From Cladobotryum mycophilum (taxonomy: Eukaryota > Ascomycota > Sordariomycetes > Hypocreales > Hypocreaceae), in the NCBI GenBank assembly GCA_036429605.1, contig JAVFKD010000004.1, positions 1,612,001 through 1,676,000 on the forward strand: DNA of 64,000 nucleotides. The letters are read 5' to 3'. Each line of letters opens with the position of its first letter. Position 1 is the stretch's first letter. The notes beneath the pieces are model-generated. The model saw nothing but the letters and a program-made list of their open reading frames with translations. It was not told the origin of the DNA and did no database searches. The position numbers were made by a program, and so were the translations under genes. Shown here piece by piece: positions 1 to 10,267 of the stretch.

Positions 1-88
1 CCCAGCTGACATTGTCATGCTTTTTGTCTATCCTTTCAAAATATGGCATTACACATTATTCATCGCTCTCCCTTTCTCTTGTACCCCC

Positions 89-560
89 TCAAGCCATGGT
101 GTAAACCACCGAGTTGGAGGCTCTGTCGGACCTCTCGAAGAAGCCATTGATGGCCTTGCCGGCAGTATAGCACATGCCGATCCAAATGGGCTTAGGGAAC
201 CCTTCTAGATTCGCTATAGAAGTAGAATAAAAAAGATTAGCCAACCCGAAGCTTCTTACTGAGATTGGGAGTCTAGGAAAAGAAAAGAAAAAGAGGAACG
301 GTACCGAGAACGCTCAAAGTAGCGGTGGCATTCCAGCGGTTGGAGCAGTAATCCAGAACAAAGGCCTCCCACTGAGGGGCAGTGTATTTATCTTGTGCCT
401 TGGTGATGGTGACTGTGACGTCGTCTGTCCAGTTGCCGTTGGCGATCCAGTTCTGGGGGTCGGGGAGAGGGAAGCGGACCATCTTGTTTGCCCGCTGCTC
501 GAGAGGAGTGGCCATGCCGGAAGTGGCGAGGACGGCGCCGGCGAAGAGGGAGAACTTCAT
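89..560 (-). CDS. Small secreted protein, function unknown
   Basis: Two exons, 560-305 and 204-89, joined across a 100-bp GT-AG intron, give a 123-residue protein; the first exon ends with one base and the second begins with two, so the frame closes exactly and ends at TGA 91-89. The N-terminus has a typical signal peptide: Met-Lys, a hydrophobic stretch, then Ala-Thr-Pro-Leu, followed shortly by a possible dibasic-like processing area. The mature part is about 100 residues, has one NxT site and two cysteines (in DYCSNRW and GMCYTAG) that could form one disulfide. I recognise no family. A TATATAAA box lies about 110 bp upstream of the start. The size and secretion signal are compatible with an effector-like or cell-surface protein, but that is inference only. 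Confidence 0.72.
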
Positions 561-667
561 CTTTGAGCAGGTATTCGAAGTGTGGACTTGGTCAGAGCAG
601 AGCTTTGTTGTTGAGTTTGAGAGCCTTCAAGGTGTCATATCCCTTTAGCAAGGCAGACTTCCCACTC

Positions 668-675
668 TTTATATA
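668..675 (-). promoter_or_regulatory. Candidate TATA box of the small secreted protein gene
   Basis: TATATAAA on the minus strand, about 110 bp upstream of the ATG at 560. Spacing fits a short 5' untranslated region. Confidence 0.45.
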
Positions 676-3387
676 CAGTTTCTTTACCGTGTCTCGGGCC
701 CCTGAGCTGTGGGTATGCAAAATTTTCTGCCTCATCCCTGTAATATTCTCGAATTATGAGCATCCAGCTCCCTTGTGAGAGAGAGAACGGTCAGGCATTC
801 TGTCCATGTTCCCATGTGGTGCCTGCCTTAGTGCGCGATATGGATGGATCCATGTCTGAGACATGAAAGTCATTGGTGTTCTACCGATCTTCTATCATTT
901 TTCTCGTCTACCATGACTGATCCATAGCAGGAGACATTTTGGGATATCATTTCTATGCCTTGGTATCCTTAAGAGCACCCAGGTAGAATCGTAAGCTGTG
1001 TTTAGACAAGTTGGTAGTACGTGTTAGGGTAGGCTTACACGATGCAGCATGTCATCTCTCGCTCTCTTCTTGACGCATTTAATGTCCAGTTAAGTTAATT
1101 GCTGTGAGATAGGAACAAAGTCTGTGCAGATGTCTCAACTTAACCTTCCATATATCCTCCCGTGGTGAGTCCACATTATCTACCACGTTTCAATGCGAGA
1201 ACTGATAAGGAACCAGGTTGACCCCCACCCATCCGGCAGTGATGGCGAGTGATGATTTTTTATCATCTGGAAGAAGGCTCTAGATGGTCATATTTCCAAT
1301 GTCGAATGTGAGAGCTGACACGGATTCTGCTCGCCTCATGTGCCCTAAATGTTGGTGGTTGTTATGGATGGCAGAGACCCCAAGCCCTTGGGCTACTACA
1401 GGTTTTTGAACGCTCCCATTCAAGACATGTTTTCTGACCACGAGATAAGTCTCTTCACATGCTTATTATAGGAACATCATGGTCGTCTTACTGAGACACA
1501 TTTTTGGATCTAGAATTTAACTAGAAAAGCCTCCGATCGGTGACTTCTCGGCCGAGTGGAAATAGTGTGTCGGGTCCTTGCCGACTGGCGTAAAGTTGGC
1601 CGAGACAAACCCCATTTAGGTGCCTCGGCAAAAAAAGTGAGGAGGGTTCTACTTTTACAATTACTAATCTATCCATTATATGAGATTGAATAAATAATGA
1701 CAGAAGCATACCAAATTTAGAATATGGGGTCTGAATCACATCTTTGACTGGTGCAGGGGGTTGTGGACGTTGGCGCGTTAATACGATGCAAGGGCACACA
1801 AATTCCTGAATCGACTTACAAGATAGTTTTGCTTGCTACAACCCGCATCAAGATACAAAATTATCACTTTAGTATTGGTATAAGCTAAGTAATGCATAAA
1901 TCACACGTCTTACTAACGCTGATTATGATGGCCGAACCTCTCTCTACATGGCGTAGAATTGGTTACTGGTGGTCGAGGTCACTTTGATGGATGAATGGCT
2001 ACCCGGTAACCAGGCATTGGGCGGGGGATTACACTCAAAGAATAGAAACAATAACGATTAGATACTTATGCGAGTGAAGATGCTAGTGATAGCTCAACGA
2101 TGGTTTTTATAAGCATGTTGTTAGTAGAGTAACAGACTCAAGTGGCCTGAAGGAAAGCGAAGGAGTGAAGGAGGGAGATCTGCTATAGGTTCTCAGTAGA
2201 TCCGCAACAAACCCACAAAACAATGGCAGGTTTGAGGATTGTATTAGTCTGTGACTTTCCATCTCACCAATTGAGGCCCGATAATCTCTTTCCTTTCCTT
2301 TACTAGTTAGAGAGCAAACCCCTAGCCCGAGTAGCCTTGGTTCTGTGACACCAGAGGAGAGAAGCCAAGCAAGCATGGACTCAAAGGTCAAGGCTTTCGT
2401 GTGACCTGTTGCAGGTCTTACTATGAAAGAAATGGAATGCTTAGTAAGGTAAGGAGGGCTTTACACATCAACAAAGTCACATTGAAGTCATCAACTTATG
2501 TATCTATGGCGTTGTAATCGCGCATCTAGCTACTAAGCCGCGAGGCTATAGACTCCGTTATTCTCTTTGCTTGAGCTAGACGCTCTAATCCTACTGTGGA
2601 ATCTACTGTGGAATTCGAATTGCCCCGAGGTGAGATGCTAATCATGGTCAAACAAGGAAACGAGTCAATGCAGAATGTGTACAATACCTTAGACATGCAT
2701 CAGATAAGCTGGCACGCCTGAAGATCTCGGCAGGATTGGTGCTCTAATGAAATACCATCTTAAGATGAAGATATTACCTCAAATGCTTCCCATTCTTTCG
2801 AAAACCAGTATTGGTTGAAACCAATCATTCATCACTTGATGTACGAGAGGTTGTTAGTGATGACCAAGCACCTCGTCGGTTTGTGTTGACAGTGCTACCA
2901 GAGGTATAGATCGCTGAGAGGCTTCCGGATATATTTCCTAATTAGATATATGCATATCTATATTTATCAACCAGTTATAGCAATTACGCACCACAAGTTT
3001 GAACATGTGATGACAACAGACCCTTTTACGCCGTTTCAACCCTCTGTGATGCTATTGTGGTGTGAGGACTGCTTCGGAAGGACGGGAAAGGAATAAGCAG
3101 TAGTGGGGGAGACAATGTCGTCGCAAGGGCGTGGAAAGTTGTACGATGCTGGTTTTGATGCTACCGAGTAGTAAAGCAAGATATCTTATTTAAATCCAAG
3201 TACATCTATTTTAGTGCATGTAGTGCGGGGAAACTAGGTACCTTTATTTTGTTGCACGTCAATCGCCAATTTGCATGTCAGCGGACCCCGACCTCTGGTT
3301 CAGGGCAATGGTTTTAATCCCCCTTGGTAGAGGTGGCATCTGAAGTTTTATACCTGTAATAAAAGCTCAAGTCTTTTTACGAATATC
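676..3387. other. Intergenic region, no gene recognised
   Basis: About 2.7 kb with only short open frames that lack coding character, splice-consistent extensions or recognisable protein motifs. I saw no transposase, terminal repeats or tRNA-like B box. Confidence 0.5.
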
Positions 3388-5757
3388 ATGGCTTCTTCTT
3401 CTTCTTCTTCTCAGCAGCCGACACCGTTGCCCCCCAGGAGCAGACTTGACAATAGTTCTCTCTACCGCTCGCTACCACTGGACTCCCGGTCCATCCGCCT
3501 TGTGCGACTCCGTGGCCCCGGTGTACTCGAACTACAGGTTTTCAAAAACATATTCCCAGCACAAGGAGGTCCTCCGCCAAGCCATGTTCCCACTTTCTAT
3601 GCCATCAGTTACTGCTGGTCAGGCTCACCGCAGGACGCCCATTGGAGTTGCAACGGCGAGGATCTCTTGACAACGCGGACACTACACGATCTGTTCCTTC
3701 AGATCCTGGAAGCCGTTAAAGAGAGACGGGCAATGCGGCAGAGCTACTTTCCGAAGCAGCCCTTTATTCACGTCTCGGTAGATCCCAAGACTGGCAATGT
3801 CGAATACCCATGGCTCTGGATTGACCAGATCTGCATCAACCAGAACGACCAGGCGGAGAAAGTGTCACAGATCGGCCTCATGACATCCATCTACTTCACT
3901 TCTCAGCAAACTATTGTTTGGCTCGGCTCTGGAGGGGACACGTCCGACCTCAAGAAGGTCGCTGCCGACCCTCAGGATCTTTCGCTCCCGGATCGGTTCC
4001 ACCTCGAACAGCGAGAACGCCAGCAGAAGCAAGGTTTGCCACAGTCGCGAGTGTCGCAGCAGAGAGCTGGATGGCAACAGAGGCAAACATCGCCACGCTG
4101 GCCAGGATTTCAGCATAGCCAAAACTTCCAAAACAACCATAGCTTCCGGCACGACGAATTCTTCCAGAACAATCACAACTTCCAAAACGACCAATTCTTC
4201 CAGTACGGCCAAGAGCAGTTTGGGCAGTTGCCGCAAGGTAGTCGAGAATGGCAGCAGCCCAGTAGGGAGGGATACGGGGCACCAGAGCCCCCCATTGCGA
4301 GGATTAACGAGGGAAAGGCCCTACTCCGCGCTTTGGTGAAACTCATGTCGCTGCCATGGTTCAGCCGAACTTGGGTGCTCCAAGAAGTTGCCCTGTCACC
4401 AAAAACGCCCATGGTGGTCTACGGCACCATGATGCTGGACTGGTCCATGATCTTCAAGGCGATATCGTATGCTGAGAGCCTCACGCCCTCGGACATGGCA
4501 TATGCCGCCGTCAAGGCTCAGACAGACGAGATAATGGGGAAGTTTCCGCAGGCCTTTAGGAACATGAAGGCATTCGCTTTGCTCACATCTCGCGAGCCTG
4601 AGCAGAGCATTCCTCCACTGTTCCCACTTCAAGATCTGCTCCTGCTGACGCCATGCTTTCAAGCTACCGTGGCGCACGATCGCGTGGTTGGTCTTCTCGG
4701 GCTGGCAAAGGAGGCACGGTTGGGCAGTAATCCGGGTGACAGTGGCTCTGTGCCCGCGGCGCTTCGCGTCAATTACCAAAAGCCATTCGAGGAGTGGACT
4801 AGTGAGCTAACTCGGTACATCATCGAAAATTCTCGTAGTCTCCGAATTTGGTGGCTTCTCCGCGAAAAGCCGCGGCTGCCAAACCTCCCGTCGTGGGCGG
4901 TCGATTTCGGCGACTCGTCTCCAGATTACCTGCTCTTCGCGGAGTTTCGGGGTGGTCACGCAATGGCTCAGGAGAATGTCTTACCAGAACTGGAAGTAAT
5001 GCACAGTGCTCTATGCTCGAAGCCAGGCGAGTACAGACCAGTCCCGCAGAGCGACGACAAGATTTTGGTGGTCGAAGGACGTCAATTCGACACGATTCAA
5101 GCCGTTGGCCCGCCCCTAGACTGCGACGAAAATCTTGTTGCCACGTGGAAAGCCTTCTCTCATGCCTTTGGAGGAACCACCACTCGACCAGTAGATAAGA
5201 ATAAGTTTAAGGAGAAGTCGCTTTTGTTCGTTTGGGCTTGGTTCATGAAGAGGATGTCCGACATCAACCCTCTCGCGATACAGCACCCGGGACAGAAGCC
5301 GTTCGGCGGGTCCAATGTGATGCGAGCACTATGTGTCTACATGATTGAGATGCTCGAAAAGTCTGGAGAAACGACTGGCCCTTGGGTTGACGAACTCAAA
5401 GGGATCATGACTCAGAGCGGTATTTCCTCGTGGTTCAGTAGTGGTGACTACAATCCCTCGAGCTTCATGAGCAAGCTAGAGAGAGGTGTGCTGCCGAAGA
5501 TCAAGCAGAGTCGCCCCGTAGCTTCTAAACATGCCATATTTTGGACAGAGGGCAATAGGCACGTTGGACAGGGGCCGAGTCGTGCTCTCCCCGGCGATAT
5601 CATATGTGCTCTTGATGGTGGTGAGAGTCCCATGATTCTTAGATCCACAGGATCCGGTGCTACATATCAGTTGATAGGCCCGTGTTACATTGCACACGAT
5701 GACCATTGTCCAAAGAATCATGGAGAAGTGTCGAATAGAACGTTTCAGATAGTATGA
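3388..5757 (+). CDS. HET-domain protein with Q/N-rich insertion
   Basis: A single-exon gene of 789 residues. The heterokaryon incompatibility (HET) domain is visible from the YAISYCW motif (residues 71-77) through WLWIDQICINQ (142-152), the VWLG block, and FSRTWVLQE near residue 329. HET proteins trigger programmed cell death after non-self recognition in filamentous ascomycetes. Between the VWLG and WVLQE blocks, where other HET domains have a short variable loop, this protein has roughly 100 residues (about 200-300) rich in Gln, Asn and Phe, with imperfect repeats built on FQNNH and FQNDQF. The N-terminus has a run of serines encoded by TCT/TCC repeats. The C-terminal 450 residues are typical of the family but carry no domain I can name. 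No NACHT, WD40 or other partner domain is seen, and no HET partner gene is adjacent. Start chosen as the first ATG, just before the Ser run. Confidence 0.9.
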   Translation: MASSSSSSQQPTPLPPRSRLDNSSLYRSLPLDSRSIRLVRLRGPGVLELQVFKNIFPAQGGPPPSHVPTFYAISYCWSGSPQDAHWSCNGEDLLTTRTLHDLFLQILEAVKERRAMRQSYFPKQPFIHVSVDPKTGNVEYPWLWIDQICINQNDQAEKVSQIGLMTSIYFTSQQTIVWLGSGGDTSDLKKVAADPQDLSLPDRFHLEQRERQQKQGLPQSRVSQQRAGWQQRQTSPRWPGFQHSQNFQNNHSFRHDEFFQNNHNFQNDQFFQYGQEQFGQLPQGSREWQQPSREGYGAPEPPIARINEGKALLRALVKLMSLPWFSRTWVLQEVALSPKTPMVVYGTMMLDWSMIFKAISYAESLTPSDMAYAAVKAQTDEIMGKFPQAFRNMKAFALLTSREPEQSIPPLFPLQDLLLLTPCFQATVAHDRVVGLLGLAKEARLGSNPGDSGSVPAALRVNYQKPFEEWTSELTRYIIENSRSLRIWWLLREKPRLPNLPSWAVDFGDSSPDYLLFAEFRGGHAMAQENVLPELEVMHSALCSKPGEYRPVPQSDDKILVVEGRQFDTIQAVGPPLDCDENLVATWKAFSHAFGGTTTRPVDKNKFKEKSLLFVWAWFMKRMSDINPLAIQHPGQKPFGGSNVMRALCVYMIEMLEKSGETTGPWVDELKGIMTQSGISSWFSSGDYNPSSFMSKLERGVLPKIKQSRPVASKHAIFWTEGNRHVGQGPSRALPGDIICALDGGESPMILRSTGSGATYQLIGPCYIAHDDHCPKNHGEVSNRTFQIV
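3392..3413 (+). repeat. TCT/TTC trinucleotide run coding for poly-Ser
   Basis: Short TCT-type microsatellite at the very 5' end of the HET gene, read as six consecutive serines. Confidence 0.7.
4105..4215 (+). repeat. Imperfect Q/N/F codon repeats within the HET gene
   Basis: Degenerate repeats of AACTTCCAAAAC- and GAATTCTTCCAG-like units encode Asn-Phe-Gln-Asn and Glu/Gln-Phe-Phe-Gln blocks. At least three FQN cores can be seen. The repetition explains the long open frames on the other strand here. Confidence 0.7.
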
Positions 5758-7890
5758 GGTCGCTTAATGCCATGAGTCTCTAATCTCTAGTATAAAAGAA
5801 AATAATTCATAGAACAGCAAGAAAGCCTTACACCTCTCTCTAATTCTATAAGTCGCGGCGTCCGGTCATCTTATGAAGCCTCCGTCCATTCCCTTCTGTC
5901 TAGCTTTGGCGTACCTTTCTCCTGTACTTTCAGCAATTCTTCAGAGCTTTCTGCTTCTGTTATGATGCTAGGGGTAAAGAAATGAGTTTGAGGCAGCCGA
6001 GAAATGAAACAGTGCAAGTTGGTGATAGTAGACTCTAGCATTCCCTCTGATGATTATGGACGCACCGAGAACTCAAAGGGCGTAATGTCATTAGGCATTC
6101 AAGGCCCTCTTTAGGTATGATGTTGGAGAGGTACAAGAAGTCTTTCTCACCTCTGGATTAGAGCTCCTTGCCGCCTATGCGGATATTCCGATTATCAAGC
6201 TGATCTTGGTCTGTTTGTGCAAAAGAGAGAGATAAGAGCGAGACATGGTTGTCAGACGGAAAAGCAAACAGGAGGCGAGAGAGCACATCCGAGTTCCGCT
6301 CAGGCTATCAACAATGTTCTTGGTAAACCAAGATTTCGTTTTACAAGAACCTTTGAATCCGTGGAGGGGTCATACATAATGAATTCTCGCTCAAAGAAGT
6401 CGGAGTTGCTGTTAAATCTTCCTTGGCAGTTTGTCAAGCGACCAAAATTATTTGGATATAGGGAGGCTACTGGGTAGTGGAGAAACGTATATACGCGTAT
6501 TGTTACCGACAGCCGAGCCCAGCATGCACTTGCGGAGTTTGACTTCCAACGTTTCTTATGGAGTGTCTGTCTTGTTTGGGCTGGATGGATATCTCAGGGG
6601 TGGATAGCCGCGAAACATCCGACATCCGACACACCTACCTTCCCGAATCTGCACCATTGCTCCGTAGAGTTTACAAGGCATAGAGTCCATCTTGTGTTTC
6701 TTGGTCTTTAAAATGTTGCTTAGGTCTTTGGATTTCAAGAGTGAGTGTTGGACAAGTGTCGGCCGGCACCAGCCTCTTCTTAGTGCTATGTGTCTAACGC
6801 AAGTATTGTAATTTTTTAACTTGTTTAGGCTCTTCTCGGCAGATGGGTATAATATCGACAAGGCAATGGGCCATCATAGACAGAGGTAGCTAAATCGCGT
6901 GGCTACTTTCTCATCGTATCTACATTACTCGAATAGGAAGGCGTCTGATGTCTGGGCTCACTGACCCCGGATGCAAGAAACATCTCTGCGTGCGGGAGAA
7001 AGATGCCCTAATCGGGAAGTCTGAAATACATAGCCCAAACAAGCTTCCTATTGCTTCCAAGTTGATGTTAATTTGTATTATGCTTGATATTTTCGGCTCC
7101 GGCTCCCGGAGGGCGCGTGGGGACGACTTGTGCACAGTTAGGCGGCGCCGTCCGCTTCCATCGTCGACCGTTTCGCGATCCGTGCTCCCGACTAATAGAT
7201 AAGGCGTAATGATATAGCTCGTGATATTTTAAAGTAGGTTGGATTGGATGTCTTGAACAAGGTGACAGCATTGGTGGTAATTATGATCTGAGTAAACTTT
7301 CAGGATTGCATTTGGACGTGTGCCGAGACAGCGTTGCATTACCATAAAAAGAAGCATGCTGAAGTTGCATTGCATAGGCGAGTTGAGTGAGATGGCATGG
7401 CCGATTACGGAGGAATTCTGAAAGGGCACACGACATGATTCAGATGAGGCAGATTGACAATTGGAGACACAACAACTAGGAGCATGATTTTCTCTTTTTG
7501 GAATTATCGACCGATTACGGAGGGAAGAGAGTATGGTGGCCGTCTCGTATCGTAATTGAACCAATCACCTTGACTTCATATCGCCTTACTAGACGGCAGG
7601 AAACCAAGGATATCGGGGTTCTGTTACCGCGGAGAAACCCATAATTTATCAAGAGTCTCTGAAAAGTGTTCATCCGTGTCGGGGTGATAGATACCAAACG
7701 ATGATATTCAATGCCAAGATTGCGAGCTTCACATGTGAAGGTTGGATTCAGAAAAGGACTTGGGACGCTCGGCTTCTTGCTGTCACAACATCTGTAATGT
7801 TTCATTCGCGATGGTGTTATCATGGAGGGAATCAGCGGACTTGACCGTAGGAGGGATATCAATATTGAATTCATGAGCCTCTGAACAAAT
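5758..7890. other. Intergenic region, no gene recognised
   Basis: About 2.1 kb between the HET and sedolisin genes. Short open frames have no recognisable product. A 13-base direct repeat, CCGATTACGGAGG, occurs at 7401 and again at 7511; its meaning is unknown. Confidence 0.5.
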
Positions 7891-7891
7891 C

Positions 7892-7898
7892 TATATAA
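7892..7898 (+). promoter_or_regulatory. Candidate TATA box of the sedolisin gene
   Basis: TATATAA about 105 bp upstream of the ATG at 8000, the expected distance for a fungal secreted-protease promoter with a short leader. Confidence 0.45.
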
Positions 7899-7999
7899 CA
7901 TGGCCATTCTCCCCTTAATTATCAAACATCATCAAGCCACTGCTCAGTACAGAGATCGACAAGTCCAAACATCCCACACAGCAGCTCAACTCAAGTAGA

Positions 8000-10267
8000 A
8001 TGAAGATCAGTCTCATCCTCCTCAACGGCCTCTTGGCCGGAGCCATCGCTGTCCCAACCAGCTCTGGCGTCGTCCACGAGAAGCGTGACACCTCCAATGG
8101 TCAATGGATCAAGCGCGAGGCACTCGATGCCAGCACCAAGGTTCCTGTCCGTATTGCTCTGAAGCAGAAAAACTTGGATAAGGGATTCGACTACCTTCTC
8201 GAAGTGTGAGTACCACTTGAACAAGGCTGGCAGTGTGTATCGAAAATATTTATTAACTGTAACTAGGTCTGATCCTGCTTCAAAGAAGTATGGCAAGCAC
8301 TACACTGCCGACGAGGTTGTTCAGCTCTTCGCTCCCAGTGATGATTCCGTCAGCGCTGTCAAGGCCTGGTTGGTCAAGTTCGGCATTCCTGTGGATAAGA
8401 TCACCTCCCCCAAGAGCAAGGGCTGGCTTGACTTTGAGACCACCTCTGGACAGCTCGAGTCGTTGCTCAACGCCAACTACCACGTCTACGACCACGTCGC
8501 GGCTCGAAACGCCCACATTGGCACGGACAACTACGTTTTGCCCAGCGAGATTTCCCCCTTGTCGACTTCATCACCCCTGGTGTCGTCTTTGCCCAAACCA
8601 CACAGCCTTCCAAACTGAAGAAACGTGATGGTGTAGCTATTAGTGAATCTTTCAAGGAGGTTCCCGCCGAGCTCGCTCAATTCCTCGCAGCAAACCCTGG
8701 TAAGCCGTCCTCTGAAGAAGAAGAAGAAGAAGAAAGAAGAAGAAAGAAAACTAGGGGGGACATGCTAACGAAATTGTTAAATCTTCAAGAAAGCACAGAG
8801 AACTGCGGTGCCGGCCTTACCCCCGCGTGCATCAAGAAGATGTACAACATCACCGACGGAACCCTGGCCAACCCAAGCAACAAGCTTGGAATCTTCGAGA
8901 TCAGCGGTGATCGCGTGCGCGGCACCGACATCTACTCCCAGATTGACCTTGACAGCTTCTACTCTCAGTACGCTCGCAACATCCCCGCTGGAACCGGACC
9001 CAAGGTGAACGCCATTGACGGTGCTACTGCGCCCACCACTCCCTCCAACGCAGGCATCGAGTCCGACTTGGACTTTGAGATGGCCATCCCCATCATCTAC
9101 CCCCAGAAGACGGAGCTGTTCCAGACCTACACCAACGGCCATGGCATCTTCAACCGTTTCCTTGACGCGGTTGATGGTGCCTACTGCACTTCGTCTGCCT
9201 ATGGTGAGACCGGCGATGATCCTGGCGTTGACGGCAGGATCAACAACGAGCAGTGCGGTACTTTCAAGCCTTCGAATGTCATCTCATTTTCCTACGGTGC
9301 CGCCGAGGCCGATTATCCCACCTACTATCTCCAGGTTTGTTTATTACCCCCGGGGTCTTTACCCAAACAATTCGATCCGTTCCATCCATCCATTCCATAC
9401 ATCCGTCTACCCCTTATTTGCTAACGTTTTGTGCTACACCAGCGTCAATGCGATGAGTTCATGAAGCTCGGTCTCCAGGGTACCAGCATCGTCTTCGCCA
9501 GTGGTGACGATGGTGTTGCCCGCCGCTCCGGCCCTTGCCTCGGCCCCAACGAGAACATCTTCACTCCTGGTACGGGGGCCAGCTGTCCCTACGTCACCAC
9601 CGTTGGTGCGACTACTCTTCCAAAAGGCAGCCAGGTCGGTGATGCGGAGACTGCTACTACCTCTAGATTTTCCTCTGGAGGCGGTTTCAGCAACATTTGG
9701 ACGACTCCTAGCTACCAAGCCTCTGCCGTTGCCTCGTAAGTTTGCCCTCATATTCTTTTTCTTTTGTCATTTACCATCCCCCATCCACTAACCGAGTAAA
9801 AAACATCAAGCTACTTCTCCAAGCACAACCCCGGTTACCCATCCTACAGCACTTCCGGCGGCAAGATCCCCGCTTCCGGCGGTATCTACAACAAGGCTGG
9901 CCGTGGCTATCCTGACCTCTCTGCTGTCGGCGAAAACGGCGTCATTATTGCCCAAGGCAGGTTGTTGTACGGCGGCGGCACCTCCATGGCCGCCCCGATC
10001 GTCGCCTCCATCTTCACCCGAATCAACGACGAGCGCCTCAGGGCCGGAAAGAGCATCATCGGATTCGCCAACCCTGCGCTCTACAAGAACCCCAGCATGT
10101 TCAACGACGTCACTGTCGGCAACCAGGACAAGGGCGCCCCCGTCCACGACTGGCTCCCCAGCGCCTGCGGGAACACCGGCTTCTCCGCCGTTCCGGGCTG
10201 GGATCCCGTCACGGGTCTTGGAACGCCAAACTACGCTGCCATGCTCGAGTACTTTATGAGCATTTAA
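8000..10267 (+). pseudogene. Sedolisin (S53, tripeptidyl-peptidase type), frameshifted in this sequence
   Basis: Five exons: 8000-8205, 8267-8699, 8790-9334, 9443-9735 and 9811-10267. The product is a secreted acid serine protease with signal peptide, pro-kumamolisin prodomain and S53 catalytic domain. The Glu/Asp pair of the Ser-Glu-Asp triad lies in GIESDLDFEMA, the oxyanion Asp in FASGDDG, the nucleophile Ser in GGGTSMAAP, and the Ca-binding C-terminus in GWDPVTGLGTP. Exon 2 is one base short: after SEISP the reading frame shifts and stops at 8618, whereas VDFITPGVVF, expected next, continues in another frame. The shortfall falls at the C run 8554-8558. Without it the protein would be about 644 residues. 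All catalytic residues downstream look intact, so either this copy is recently broken or one base is missing from the assembly. The family normally degrades extracellular proteins at acidic pH. Confidence 0.85.
8713..8750 (+). repeat. GAA repeat within a sedolisin intron
   Basis: GAAGAAGAAGAA-type microsatellite inside the 90-bp intron 8700-8789. The intron has a good CTAAC branch site near 8764 and a CAAG acceptor. Confidence 0.7.

Noticed and set aside
3865..4282. Minus-strand open frames of 110-123 codons opposite the HET gene
   Set aside because: They arise from the repetitive Q/N-rich coding sequence on the plus strand and show no protein family of their own.
7401..7523. 13-base direct repeat CCGATTACGGAGG, two copies 110 bp apart
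   Set aside because: Only two copies, with no target-site duplication, terminal repeats or coding content to support a mobile element.
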